The notes under the pieces were generated by a model. That model ran no database searches, was not told the DNA's origin, and was given only the letters and a program-made list of their open reading frames with translations. Source: Pseudomonadota bacterium (GTDB lineage Bacteria > Pseudomonadota > Alphaproteobacteria > Sphingomonadales > Sphingomonadaceae). From it: a DNA stretch of 60,494 nt. The stretch spans positions 1-60,494 of the forward strand of contig JAJZQN010000024.1 in assembly GCA_021847605.1 (NCBI GenBank), written 5' to 3'. Within the stretch, counting starts at the first letter, position 1; every line of letters begins with the position of its first letter. Shown here in pieces: positions 15,944-25,863 of the stretch. The position numbers were made by a program, and so were the translations under genes.

Positions 15944-17344
15944 ATGATCGGCCGGATAATCAGCTCCCTCGCCCTGTCGCTGCTTACGCTCTCGGGTCCG
16001 GTGCCGGACCATGTGGGGGCCAGGTCGATTGCCGCACCCACAAGTGTAAGGGGCGATATCGGATATAAACGACCGCTTCTGGGCCGTGTCACCGTCTATC
16101 GGCCTGCCGGTGCTGTTCGAGGGCTGGTCATTCTGCTGTCGGACAAAGTGGGATGGAGTGCGCAGGACCGATCGCTGGCCCGGCGGTTGCAAGCCGACGG
16201 CGCGCTTGTCACGGGGGTTCCGACACCCGATTTCCTGCATGCATTGAGCCGCCAGCATGGCTGCATCAATCCCAATTACGCGATCATCGATCTGGCCCGG
16301 GACATTCAGCATCGGCTGAACTTACCAATTTATATGAAACCAATTCTGATGGGACGGGGACAGGGCGGGGCATTGGCCTATGCCACACTCGCGGCAGGAC
16401 CGAGTGGTTCCTATCATGCTGCCTTCTCTATCGGGTTTGGATCATTTCTGCCCGGGCACGGGCAATGGTGCAAATCTGGAACATTGCATATGACGTCGCG
16501 GCGGCAGCCGACGGGCTGGACTTTGATGCCGGCTGCATCCCTGCCTTCCCCATGGATTGTCGCCTTGGGACCCGGCGATGCAAGCCTGTCTCCTGCTTAT
16601 TGGAAAGATGTAGAGGGCGGCAAAGCGATCGATGTTGCCACTGGCCCGGATGGAGATGGACATATCTCCCAACTGGTGACGCCATTTCTGAACCCACCCC
16701 CGGATGGTGGGATCGCATCCCTGCCGGCAGACATGCCGATCACCGTCGTTACGGACCCTGCCGCGCCGCACGGGGACGGCATGGCTATCCTCTATTCCGG
16801 CGATGGCGGATGGGTCGGGCTGGACCGGGATGTCGCCAACGAACTGGCCAAACGGGGAATCCCCGTGGTTGGCCTGGATAGTCTTTCCTATTTCTGGAGC
16901 CAGCGTACGCCAAAGGGGGCTGCTGCTGACCTGGCTCCGGTCATCCGTGCCTATTCGAACCAATGGCAACGTCCACATGTCATCATGCTGGGCTACAGCT
17001 TCGGTGCGGATGTACTGCCCCATATCGTCGCGCATTTGCCGTCCGACGTGCGGGGGCGGATCACGGGAATGGCGATGCTGGGTCTAAGCCCATCGGCGGA
17101 TTTTCAGTTTCATCTCAGTAGCTGGCTCAATATGAGCGATAACAACGCCTATCCTACCGTACCCGCCATCGCGCGCCTGCGCGGGTTGCCGATGTTATGC
17201 ATCATGGGACAGGCCGAGACAGACAGCGCCTGTCCTTCCATCCCGCCTGGTATCGTCCAGGTCGTATCTGTGCCGGGTGGTCATCATTTCGACCGTAATG
17301 CTGCTTTACTGGCGCAGCAGATCATAGGACGCCTGCCGAAATGA
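15944..17344 (+). CDS. acvB: AcvB-family lysyl-phosphatidylglycerol hydrolase
   Basis: A 466-residue periplasmic protein with signal peptide (1-26) and two VirJ-like domains. The C-terminal domain is intact: YSGDGGWVGLDRDVANEL (residues 284-301), elbow GYSFGAD with Ser352, and GGHHFD with His447/448. In the N-terminal domain the corresponding elbow reads GRGQGG (137-142), so the nucleophile is replaced by Gly139 and this half is catalytically dead. In Agrobacterium AcvB degrades lysyl-phosphatidylglycerol made by LpiA. Here the stop overlaps the MprF/LpiA start (ATGA), so synthesis and hydrolysis enzymes are made together. Confidence 0.9.
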   Translation: MIGRIISSLALSLLTLSGPVPDHVGARSIAAPTSVRGDIGYKRPLLGRVTVYRPAGAVRGLVILLSDKVGWSAQDRSLARRLQADGALVTGVPTPDFLHALSRQHGCINPNYAIIDLARDIQHRLNLPIYMKPILMGRGQGGALAYATLAAGPSGSYHAAFSIGFGSFLPGHGQWCKSGTLHMTSRRQPTGWTLMPAASLPSPWIVALGPGDASLSPAYWKDVEGGKAIDVATGPDGDGHISQLVTPFLNPPPDGGIASLPADMPITVVTDPAAPHGDGMAILYSGDGGWVGLDRDVANELAKRGIPVVGLDSLSYFWSQRTPKGAAADLAPVIRAYSNQWQRPHVIMLGYSFGADVLPHIVAHLPSDVRGRITGMAMLGLSPSADFQFHLSSWLNMSDNNAYPTVPAIARLRGLPMLCIMGQAETDSACPSIPPGIVQVVSVPGGHHFDRNAALLAQQIIGRLPK

Positions 17345-19938
17345 AGGGTGAGAGGGTGGTAACATGGCTGAGCGCGCATCGCGGTGCGCTGACGATCGCT
17401 GTGATGTTGATCGTTGCGGCATTGGGGCTGGTGGCGCTCCATACGCTGCTTGCCGATGTCCGGTTGCGCGACATAAGGGCGGCCTTCCATTTGATTTCGT
17501 CCGAACAGGTGGGAATGGCATTAGCGCTGACGATAATCAGCTATCTGGCGCTGACTTTTTACGACCATGTCGCATTACGAGTCATCGACCGCCCCTTACC
17601 CTGGCGCACGGCGGCGCTGGCCTCTTTTTGCAGCTATACGCTCAGCCATAATCTGGGCCTGTCCCTGTTGACCGGCGGTACGGCCCGCTATCGCATCTAT
17701 ATCGCTGCCGGGCTTCAACCGGGCGATATTGCGCGCATCGTGGCGTCGGCCAGTCTGTCTTTCTGGGGCGGTGTCTTTGTCATGGCAGGGGCGTTGATGC
17801 TGGTCCATCCGGTCGCGATGACGTTGGGTAGTGCCAGCCTGTCCGTGACGCTCCAATATGGAGCGGGCGGGATCATCCTGCTCGCGGCAATCGTACTGAT
17901 CGCTCTGGCGGGCCGCGTGGGTCGCGACATCATGCTGCTGGGCTGGCGGATCGCGCTGCCCAGTCGCGGGCAGGCGCTGGCGCAGATATTGGTGGCCAGT
18001 ATCGATCTGGCCGCTGCCAGTGCCGCCCTTTTCGTGCTGGTGCCTCATGCGGACCCTGCGCTCTATCCCAGCTTCTTTCTGGGCTATGCCATGGCTATCA
18101 TCATCGCTCTGGTCAGCCATGTGCCCGGCGGACTTGGTGTGTTCGAGGCCGTCATCGTGGCCACTTTGCCGGAAGTGGATCGTCCCGACCTGTTGGCTGC
18201 TCTGCTGGCTTACCGCTGCATCTATTATCTGCTGCCCCTGTTGCTGGGCGTGATCGCGATTGCCGTGCATGAAAGAGGTGTGTGGCGCAGGCCAGTCGGG
18301 CGCTTCATCGATGGGGCACAGGCCGCCGCTGCCGGCATGGCGCCAACGATGCTGGCTCTGCTGGTCGCGGTGGGCGGTATTATCCTGCTTATATCCGGGG
18401 CGCTGCCAGCTATCCCGGCGCGCGCCCATATGGTGCATGGCCTGTTTCCGCTTGCCTTCATGGAAGCATCGCATTTTGCCGCGAGCGTCGTCGGCACTCT
18501 GCTCATTTTGTTGGCGTCTGGCCTTTATCGTCGGCTCGATGCGGCATTCTGGATGGCGCGGGCGCTCCTTTTGGCAGGGATAATCTTCTCCTTGGTGAAG
18601 GGGCTGGATTATGAGGAGGCGGGCGCACTCCTGCTGATCCTTGGCCTGCTCCAATGGACTCGTAGCGCTTTTTATCGGCGTACCCGCTTTACGGCCGACG
18701 CACTAAGCCCGGCATGGATTGCGACATTGGCTGTAGCGGTTGGCCTGTCCATCTGGATCGGTCTTTTTGCCTATAAGCATGTGGCGTATCAGAATGCGTT
18801 GTGGTGGGATTTCAGCTCGCGCGGCGATGCCTCCCGCTTTTTGCGGGCGGCGCTGGCGAGCGCGTTGCTGGTCGTGGCCGCGGCGCTGTGGCGTTTGTCC
18901 CGGCCTGCCTCGGCCCAGCCCCAGGGGCAGCATGTCGATGACCTGCCCAATATGGTGGCACTGGCGCTCGCCGATCGCAGCGATGCCTTTCTCGCTATCA
19001 CGGGCGACAAACTGTTCCTGACGTCCGCCTCCGGCCGTGCGTTCATCATGTATCAGGTACAAGGGCATAGCTGGATCATGATGGGCGATCCGGTAGGGGA
19101 GAGGGCGGAATGGCCTGACCTGCTATGGGCGCTGCGCGAGATGGCGGATGAAAGTCAGGGGCGGTTGCTGCTGTATCAGATCAGCCTCGACACGCTGCCC
19201 TTGGCCATCGACCTGGGCCTAGGCATCATCAAATATGGAGAGGAAGCGCGGGTCGAACTGCGCCGCTTCACACTGGATGGTCCCAACGGCAAACCACTCC
19301 GCTATGCCGAACGCCGGGCCGTGCGAGAGGGGGCGTCCTTCCAAATTATCGGGCAAACGGATTTGCCTCCGATCATGGAGGAATTGCGCGGTATTTCGGA
19401 TCGCTGGCTCGCCGCTAAAGGGCATAGCGAGAAGATGTTCAGCGTCGGTCGCTTCGATCGCGATTATATCGGCAGATGCGACTGTGTCGTCGTGCGTCAA
19501 GGCGAACGGATCGTTGCATTCGCCAATATCTGGGCGACCGAAAACCGGAATGAATTATCCGTGGACCTGATGCGGCATGATGCGGACATGCCTTATGGCA
19601 CGATGGATTTCCTGTTCATCCGCCTGATGCAATGGGGTCAGGCGCAGGGCTATGCCTGGTTCACGCTGGGATTGGCGCCATTGTCGGGGCTGGAAGCGCG
19701 TCGGTTGGCTCCCTTCTGGGCAAAAGCCGGGGCTTTGCTGTATCGCCATGGTGAAAGCCTATATGGTTTCGAAGGGCTGCGAGCCTATAAGGATAAATTC
19801 TCGCCCGTGTGGGAACCTCGTTTCATCGGCGGGCCACATGGGGTATCGATGGCTCGGGCCATGCTCGACCTTCAGAAACTCGTGTCGGGAGCTTCTGGAA
19901 GTGCAGCGGCCCGAACGCTTAAAAATCGCGCCGTCTGA
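17341..19938 (+). CDS. mprF: MprF/LpiA bifunctional aminoacyl-phosphatidylglycerol synthase and flippase
   Basis: An 865-residue protein. The N-terminal half (to about 520) has some 13-14 membrane helices with the flippase pattern, including NLGLSLLTGGTARYRIY (residues 102-118) and HVPGGLGVFEAVI. The soluble C-terminal domain (about 540-840) is the DUF2156 aminoacyl transferase: FLAITGDKLFLTSASG, then MMGDPVG, then ELSVDLMRHDADMPYGTMDFLF and YKDKFSPVWEPRFI. It adds an amino acid (usually lysine or alanine) from aminoacyl-tRNA to phosphatidylglycerol and flips the lipid outward, giving resistance to cationic peptides and acid. It is the last gene of the operon with AcvB. Confidence 0.93.
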   Translation: MKGERVVTWLSAHRGALTIAVMLIVAALGLVALHTLLADVRLRDIRAAFHLISSEQVGMALALTIISYLALTFYDHVALRVIDRPLPWRTAALASFCSYTLSHNLGLSLLTGGTARYRIYIAAGLQPGDIARIVASASLSFWGGVFVMAGALMLVHPVAMTLGSASLSVTLQYGAGGIILLAAIVLIALAGRVGRDIMLLGWRIALPSRGQALAQILVASIDLAAASAALFVLVPHADPALYPSFFLGYAMAIIIALVSHVPGGLGVFEAVIVATLPEVDRPDLLAALLAYRCIYYLLPLLLGVIAIAVHERGVWRRPVGRFIDGAQAAAAGMAPTMLALLVAVGGIILLISGALPAIPARAHMVHGLFPLAFMEASHFAASVVGTLLILLASGLYRRLDAAFWMARALLLAGIIFSLVKGLDYEEAGALLLILGLLQWTRSAFYRRTRFTADALSPAWIATLAVAVGLSIWIGLFAYKHVAYQNALWWDFSSRGDASRFLRAALASALLVVAAALWRLSRPASAQPQGQHVDDLPNMVALALADRSDAFLAITGDKLFLTSASGRAFIMYQVQGHSWIMMGDPVGERAEWPDLLWALREMADESQGRLLLYQISLDTLPLAIDLGLGIIKYGEEARVELRRFTLDGPNGKPLRYAERRAVREGASFQIIGQTDLPPIMEELRGISDRWLAAKGHSEKMFSVGRFDRDYIGRCDCVVVRQGERIVAFANIWATENRNELSVDLMRHDADMPYGTMDFLFIRLMQWGQAQGYAWFTLGLAPLSGLEARRLAPFWAKAGALLYRHGESLYGFEGLRAYKDKFSPVWEPRFIGGPHGVSMARAMLDLQKLVSGASGSAAARTLKNRAV

Positions 19939-20120
19939 CAATTTTCCTGCGCGCTGTTGCGCAAAGATTTCCTGAATTTTTCAGCATCTTGTCAGAAAGA
20001 TGAGGTGAAGATGAAGATTGGTCGATGGCCTAGTCTTTAATCTTAAACATTACCGTCTTCATCGCCCCATATCAGCCCCGAGGTACAGGGATGAAATCTC
20101 CAATAAGGGGTTGATTTTAC

Positions 20121-22625
20121 ATGATGTTGAACCGATTCGCTCGGGCCGCGCTTCTTGCCGGTTCCGCTTTGGCGAGCATGGCCGCGCCGATTGCCTTTGC
20201 GCAGGATCAGGCGCCTGATACCGCCGCTGCTGACGCTGCCGGAGAACAAGGGCTGGGCGAGATCGTCGTGACCGCGACGAAGCGCGAGACCAATCTTCAG
20301 GAAACGCCGATTTCCATGACGGTCATGAGTACCGAAGCGCTCAAGGACCGGCACGTCCAGAGCCTGTACGACTTGGCTGATGGCGCAGTACCGTCGCTGC
20401 GCGTCGCGACTTTCGAAGCGCGTCAGAGCGCGCTGACCATTGGCATTCGTGGCATTGTACCACTTGACGCCAACCAGCCCGCCCGTGAGCAGGGAGTCGG
20501 CATCTATGTCGATGGCGTCTATATGGGCCGTCAGCATGGCCTGAACGCGGCGTTGTTCGACGTCGAGCGCGTCGAAGTACTGAAGGGGCCACAAGGCACG
20601 CTGTTTGGCCGCAACACTGAAGGCGGCGCGCTCAGCATCGTGAGCAAGGCACCGACCGGCGAATGGGGTGGCCGCGTGGATGCGGGCATGGGCAATTATG
20701 GTTCGCGCAATGGCGATTTCCACCTGAACCTGCCGAAGGTTGCGGGTTTCAGCGTGAAGCTGGACGGCGTTATCCAGCATCAGGACGCCACCACCAAGAA
20801 CCCGCTCGAAGGCCAGGCCGGTTGGAATTATTATAATCGTAAGGGCTTCCGTGCGGCGGTGCGCTGGCAGCCGACCAGCACCATCACCAACGATTTTTCC
20901 TATGATGTCGCAAAGGACGCCAACACGCCCTTCTACAGCCAGTTGCTGAATGTGAATCCCAATGGGTGCGCTGCCGGTACGCAGGCGTCGCAGCCCGCCT
21001 GTACCCTGCCCGGCACCAATTATAGCAGCTTGACCGGCACTGTCCGCCCGCCGCTGCCCGGCGTGGTCGTCAATGGCGACACTCGGATGAAGACCGCCGA
21101 TATTGGCGTGCCGCAACAGCCCAGCATCGATAAGACGCACGGCTTCACCAACAATCTGAAGTGGGAAGTCTCGCCGGAAATCGAATTGCGCTCCATCACC
21201 GCATGGCGCGGCGTTGACGCGACCCAGTGGGACAATTCGGGCGGCGCGCATCGCCCGCCGGTCGTGAACCTGACATCGTCCTGCACGCAGGCTGCGCCCT
21301 GCCAGTTCAGCCGCTACAGCCTAGCCGATCTGCGCCAGCGTCAGTTCAGCCAGGAATTGCAGGCTGTCGGCACCGTTGGTTCGATCGACTATGTTGTCGG
21401 TGGTTTCTACTTTAACGAGCATGTCAGCGATGACGCGGCCACCCCCAACTCCAATGGCGTCTATCTGAATAGCGCCGGGCAGCCGGTTTATACCATTTTG
21501 AATAGCTGCACCGGATCGGGCGGCTTCGGCTCTGACGTAGGTTGCCGTTCCATCGACCGTGCATCGGAAGTCTGGTCCAAGAGCTATGCCGCCTATGGCC
21601 AGTTGACCTGGAATGCGACCGATGCGCTGCATCTGACCGTTGGCGGGCGTTATACCCACGATGAAAAGAAGGGCGTGCTGCATTATTCGCGCAACGTGAA
21701 TTATGACACCAACCCGCCAGCCGCCAGCGTCGGTTATCAGCCGCTGGACGCGACCTGGAACCGCTTCAACCCGATGGCTACCATCGCATATGACGTGAAC
21801 AACGACCTGCATGTTTATGCCAAATATGCGACCGGCTATCGCGCCGGCGGTGCCAGTTCGCGTACGTCCAACTATCAGGCGTTCAATCCCGAAGATGTGA
21901 AGTCCTATGAAGTCGGCCTGAAGTCGGACTTCTGGGATCACCGCGCACGCTTCAATCTGGCCGGTTACATCATGGACCGCAAGGATAGCCAGGTCGACAT
22001 CAGTTCGATCCAGTTCGTCGGCTCCAGCAGCTTCAACAATCTGGTGACGATCAATGCCCCCGGTACGACCAAAATCCGTGGCATCGAAGCGGACCTGACG
22101 CTGAACCCGGTCGAAGGCCTGACGCTGAATGCGTCTTATGCCTATACCTACACAAAAATCCCGCCGGTACTGATCACCGCCAGCGATGCTGCGGGACGTT
22201 CGACCAGCGTCTATCAGAATTTCTACATCGTATTCACGCCACGCAATGCAGCCAGCGGATCGATCGATTACGCCCTGCCGATCGCTGGCAGTGACACGAA
22301 GCTGAAATTCCATATGGACGGCAACTATTCGCAGGCGACGCAGGCCTTCGACCAGTTCGCCACGAAGAATGACGCATCGCTGATCTTCAACGGTCGCATT
22401 TCGCTTGCGGATATCGATGTCGGCTATGGCCGCAACCTGACGCTGAGCGTCTGGGGTCGCAATCTGTTCAACGAACAATATGTGTTCCGCCGCGATCCGT
22501 CGAACAGCCTGCCCGGCGCGCCCACCAGCAATGTGACGACCGGTAGCATCGGCAATATTCTGGGTGATTATGGCAACTTCAATGCGCCGCGCACCTTTGG
22601 CGTGGATGCCAGCATCAAGTTCTGA
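20121..22625 (+). CDS. TonB-dependent outer-membrane receptor
   Basis: An 834-residue receptor with signal peptide ending AFAQD, TonB-box region GLGEIVVTATKRETNLQETP, and plug motifs (ISMTVMSTEALKDRHV, GIYVDGVYMGRQHG, VERVEVLKGPQGTLFGRNTEGG). The barrel ends with a terminal Phe (VDASIKF). The plug is of the sphingomonad/caulobacter class common for plant- or aromatic-derived compounds, so a siderophore need not be the ligand. It stands alone, 182 bases after MprF, ends in a strong terminator and is convergent with a sensor-kinase gene. Ligand unknown. Confidence 0.92.
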   Translation: MMLNRFARAALLAGSALASMAAPIAFAQDQAPDTAAADAAGEQGLGEIVVTATKRETNLQETPISMTVMSTEALKDRHVQSLYDLADGAVPSLRVATFEARQSALTIGIRGIVPLDANQPAREQGVGIYVDGVYMGRQHGLNAALFDVERVEVLKGPQGTLFGRNTEGGALSIVSKAPTGEWGGRVDAGMGNYGSRNGDFHLNLPKVAGFSVKLDGVIQHQDATTKNPLEGQAGWNYYNRKGFRAAVRWQPTSTITNDFSYDVAKDANTPFYSQLLNVNPNGCAAGTQASQPACTLPGTNYSSLTGTVRPPLPGVVVNGDTRMKTADIGVPQQPSIDKTHGFTNNLKWEVSPEIELRSITAWRGVDATQWDNSGGAHRPPVVNLTSSCTQAAPCQFSRYSLADLRQRQFSQELQAVGTVGSIDYVVGGFYFNEHVSDDAATPNSNGVYLNSAGQPVYTILNSCTGSGGFGSDVGCRSIDRASEVWSKSYAAYGQLTWNATDALHLTVGGRYTHDEKKGVLHYSRNVNYDTNPPAASVGYQPLDATWNRFNPMATIAYDVNNDLHVYAKYATGYRAGGASSRTSNYQAFNPEDVKSYEVGLKSDFWDHRARFNLAGYIMDRKDSQVDISSIQFVGSSSFNNLVTINAPGTTKIRGIEADLTLNPVEGLTLNASYAYTYTKIPPVLITASDAAGRSTSVYQNFYIVFTPRNAASGSIDYALPIAGSDTKLKFHMDGNYSQATQAFDQFATKNDASLIFNGRISLADIDVGYGRNLTLSVWGRNLFNEQYVFRRDPSNSLPGAPTSNVTTGSIGNILGDYGNFNAPRTFGVDASIKF

Positions 22626-22648
22626 TCACGCGCTGATCTGAGCATTTG

Positions 22649-22684
22649 ACCGGCGTGCCTGTTTCGCAGCCACGCCGGTTTTTA
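22649..22684 (+). terminator. Rho-independent terminator after TonB receptor
   Basis: Stem ACCGGCGTG / CACGCCGGT (9 bp, perfect) with a 13-base loop is followed by a T-rich tract TTTTATT. It lies just after the receptor stop and touches the stop codon of the convergent kinase gene. Confidence 0.85.
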
Positions 22685-24022
22685 TTGGGGTAATGTCACA
22701 GCGATATGCAGGCCCGGCGCAGCATCGTCCAATGTCATCTGGCCGCCATGCAGGCGGGCGATAGCATCGGCCAGCGGCAGGCCAAGGCCGTGACCGCTAC
22801 GTTGGCGGGCAGGATCGATCCGACCGAAACGGCGCATGACCAGCGCTCGCTTATCGGCAGGGATGCCCGGACCATTATCGCGGACATGCAGGATGACGCT
22901 GTCGTCGGAACCTTCCAGAGACAGGCGGGTATGGGTGCCCGGTGGCGTATGACGGATGGCATTTTCCACCAGGTTGAGCAGCATTTGGGAGAGAAGTTGC
23001 CGGTCCCCGGTGAGGCTTGCCCTATCGCATTGGCCCAGGCTGATGACATGCCCTTGGTCCTGTGCCAAAGGACCAGCCATATCGATAATCTCACAGACCA
23101 GTTGGTCGAGGGCGATTGGTTTGAACCCCGCCTTGCGCGATCCGCTTTCGATTTCGGCAATACGCAGCATCGCGCCGAACATGCCCAGCAGCAAATCTGC
23201 CTGCTCGGTTGCCTGTTGCAGCGCTTCACGAACGGGTTTTGCTTCCTCTCTATGTTCGATCAGCGCCAGTTCGTTGCGCAAACGGGCCAGCGGTGTGCGC
23301 AGTTCATGCGATATGTCGTTTGAGACATTGCGGATTTCCGCCATCAGGACGGCCATGCGGTCAAGCATATGGTTGAAGGCCTGTGCCTGTCGGTCAAATT
23401 CGCCGCCATCGCCCATCAGTGGCACGCGCTGCGAAAGGTCGCCATCGGCGATCGCTTCGGCGGTCACGCGCATCTGCTCTATTCGGCGGCCGATCAGGCG
23501 CCGGAAAAGCAGTAGCCCGATCAGCACGACAAGAATGATGGACCCGAAACCGGCAATATAGAGGCGTTGTCGGACTGAAAAATAATCGTCGATCGGCTCG
23601 GTTTCGGCGAAGATCGCTAGACGCCAGCCGTCGCCGATTTCCCGTACCAGGACACGCCCCTGACTTAACCCTACGATCCGGTCGTCCTTACCCAATGCGG
23701 AAAAGCCGATGGGAAGAGGGCGAGAAAACCGGACATTGCCTGCGAGCCGCCGCCCTTCCCGATCGGTCAGCAACACACCCAGATCGCCTGTGTCGCGCTC
23801 ACTGGTCATGACTTCTATATGGCGGCGGAGTTCATCCAGACTCACCTTCTCATCGAGTGGAGCGATCGCGTGGCTTTCGGATTCGATCCGGCGTTCGACC
23901 AGATGATTGATCATCGATAGCGTCGCGAAAAATGTGCCAAGTCCCGCTGCCGCCGTCACCGTGAGGAACAGCGCGATGAAAGCGATCGTCAGTCCGCGCA
24001 GAGAAAGCGGTCGGCCGATCAT
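22682..24022 (-). CDS. EnvZ-type sensor histidine kinase
   Basis: A 446-residue kinase. TM1 is at about 9-34, a periplasmic sensor of about 118 residues follows, TM2 is at 153-173, and HAMP is at about 172-228. HisKA has His239 in NDISHELRTPLARL; HATPase_c has N-box LLNLVENAIRHTP, G1 DNGPGIP and G2 SGHGLGLPLA. It is translated with the upstream regulator (start overlaps that stop, ATGA), forming a standard pair. The periplasmic region has no motif I recognise. Its target is unknown; the convergent TonB receptor is only a positional candidate. Confidence 0.93.
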   Translation of the reverse strand: MIGRPLSLRGLTIAFIALFLTVTAAAGLGTFFATLSMINHLVERRIESESHAIAPLDEKVSLDELRRHIEVMTSERDTGDLGVLLTDREGRRLAGNVRFSRPLPIGFSALGKDDRIVGLSQGRVLVREIGDGWRLAIFAETEPIDDYFSVRQRLYIAGFGSIILVVLIGLLLFRRLIGRRIEQMRVTAEAIADGDLSQRVPLMGDGGEFDRQAQAFNHMLDRMAVLMAEIRNVSNDISHELRTPLARLRNELALIEHREEAKPVREALQQATEQADLLLGMFGAMLRIAEIESGSRKAGFKPIALDQLVCEIIDMAGPLAQDQGHVISLGQCDRASLTGDRQLLSQMLLNLVENAIRHTPPGTHTRLSLEGSDDSVILHVRDNGPGIPADKRALVMRRFGRIDPARQRSGHGLGLPLADAIARLHGGQMTLDDAAPGLHIAVTLPQ

Positions 24023-24696
24023 GTGCGGATGAAATAGCCCATGCCGCGTTGCGTACCGACTGGGTCGTCGCCCTGCTCCATCAATTTCACCCGCAAATGG
24101 CGGATATGAGCATCGACGATGTTGGTCGTCGGTACGAAGTCATGGCCCCATATCCGTTCGATCAGCATGGGGCGGGTGACAACCGACCCGGCATTGCGCA
24201 CCAGTTCCAGCAATAGTTTGAATTCGGTCTGGGACAGGTTGAGCGGCTTGCCGTTGCGCCATGCCCGCAAGCGGGCCGGGCTGACCACAATGTCCCCGGC
24301 GCTGACGGTATCGGCAGTCTGCTCGTTCACCTTGCGCGCCCGGACGAGCGCTTGCAGGCGGGCATTGAGTTCAAGCGGATCGACGGGTTTGACCACATAG
24401 TCGTCCGCGCCCGCTTCGAACCCGTCCACCTTGTCCAGCACCTGCCCCAGAGCGGTGAGCATCAGGACCGGAACCAGCATGCCGCTTTCGCGCATCTGGC
24501 GCAGCAATGTGATACCGTCGACCGATGGCATCATCCAGTCGAGGATGATGACGTCGAATGTTTCCCGGCCGATAATCGAAAGGGCGGCCAGCCCGTCGTC
24601 GGCGGTCTGTACGCTATGGCCGAAATGGGCGAGTTGTTCGACCAGTTGCCGTTGAAGATGCCTGTCATCTTCGACGAGAAGGATGTGCATGGTCAT
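24019..24696 (-). CDS. OmpR/PhoB-family response regulator
   Basis: A 225-residue regulator. The receiver has ILLVEDD, phospho-acceptor Asp53 in VIILDWMMPSVDG, Thr81 and Lys103 (VVKPVDPLEL). The winged-helix domain ends with the OmpR-type NIVDAHIRHLRVKL and GMGYFIRT. It precedes and overlaps its kinase. The 196-base upstream gap to the LysR stop contains an adjacent direct repeat CTGTTTGA / CTGTGAAC (on the gene strand, near 24780-24795) that could be an autoregulatory site, though this is weak. Confidence 0.93.
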   Translation of the reverse strand: MTMHILLVEDDRHLQRQLVEQLAHFGHSVQTADDGLAALSIIGRETFDVIILDWMMPSVDGITLLRQMRESGMLVPVLMLTALGQVLDKVDGFEAGADDYVVKPVDPLELNARLQALVRARKVNEQTADTVSAGDIVVSPARLRAWRNGKPLNLSQTEFKLLLELVRNAGSVVTRPMLIERIWGHDFVPTTNIVDAHIRHLRVKLMEQGDDPVGTQRGMGYFIRT

Positions 24697-24892
24697 GGAT
24701 AGTGGAGAGCCGCATAGGGGGTGATGAAAGCGGTTCGATCATAGCCTGCCATGGCCGGATTGACCATCCATCCGAAGTTCACAGTCAAACAGCTATTTTT
24801 CCTACAATCGACGGAAATGCACGAGAAACGCGCTGGGTTTGCGTCGGTGATGCGCCTTTGGCGCGTCCCATTCGCGCCGTTCACGAGCCGCA

Positions 24893-25777
24893 TCAGAAAC
24901 AGTCGCGACGGTCGGCGATGAGGTCGTCGAGGAAGGCGATGACGGCGCGGATGCGAGGCAGGCGCTGTTGATTGGCGTGGAAGGCCAGCCAGTAGCTGCG
25001 GCGAATTTCGATGTCGGGCAGGATACGAAGCAGGCGCGGGTCGGCATCAGCAGCAAAGCCATGCAATATGCCGATGCCAAGGCCGCCCGCGACCGCTTCA
25101 TGCTGGGCGGCGGTGGAGGAAGAGCGGAACATGGTGCGCGCGTCGGCGGATATTTCCCGCAGGAAACGGAGTTCGGGAAGGTCGATCAGTTCGTCGATAT
25201 ACCAGGCGAAAGGATGGTCGCTAAGTGTTTCGGCCGTGATCGGGCCATGCGCCTGCGAGTAAGAATGCGAGGTGAAAAGGCCAAGCCGATAGTCCACCAG
25301 TTTTCGCGCGACTACCGGACCGTTGGCCGGGCGGTTCAGCAGGATGGCAATATCCGCTTCCCGATTACTGAGATTTACATATTGGGACTCAGGAATGAGT
25401 TCGAGATGCAGGTCGGGATGGGCGGCGTGCAGGCGGGCGATATGCGGGGCAACCAGATAGGTGCCGAACGCTTCCGGCGTGGCGAGGCGGACTGAACCGG
25501 ACACCCGGGCATCTTCTTCGGCGACCTGCGAACTGGCCGACAATATCTCTACTTCGACCCGCTCGGCATGGGCAAATATGGTGGCGCCTGCGCTGGTCAG
25601 GGTAATGCCTCTTGGCCCGCGCTCCACCAGACGGCTGCCAATCGCGCTTTCGAGGCTCGTCAATCGCCGGGCGACAGTGGTATGATCAAGGCCCAGCGCC
25701 TTTCCTGCGCGGGTGAGGCGTCCGGCGCGTGCTATGGCGAGGAAAAGGCGCAGGTCGTCCCAATTTAGTGTATGCAT
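24893..25777 (-). CDS. LysR-family transcriptional regulator
   Basis: A 294-residue LysR protein with N-terminal winged helix (WDDLRLFLAIARAGRLTRAGKALGLDHTTVARRLTSLE) and a periplasmic-binding-fold effector domain from about residue 90. The ATG before HTLNWDD was chosen as it gives the usual LysR N-terminus; an ATG seven codons earlier is in frame. It is divergent from the methylmalonate-semialdehyde dehydrogenase gene across 86 bases, the classical arrangement for a LysR and its target, so it probably controls mmsA in response to a branched-chain or beta-alanine pathway intermediate (inference). Confidence 0.92.
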   Translation of the reverse strand: MHTLNWDDLRLFLAIARAGRLTRAGKALGLDHTTVARRLTSLESAIGSRLVERGPRGITLTSAGATIFAHAERVEVEILSASSQVAEEDARVSGSVRLATPEAFGTYLVAPHIARLHAAHPDLHLELIPESQYVNLSNREADIAILLNRPANGPVVARKLVDYRLGLFTSHSYSQAHGPITAETLSDHPFAWYIDELIDLPELRFLREISADARTMFRSSSTAAQHEAVAGGLGIGILHGFAADADPRLLRILPDIEIRRSYWLAFHANQQRLPRIRAVIAFLDDLIADRRDCF

Positions 25778-25863
25778 TTTTGCACATCCCATAGGCAAGT
25801 TCGCATGTATCCCGGATGATAAGCATAGCCTAAAAGGCAGAACAGGTAAGAAGGAGAGTAGCC

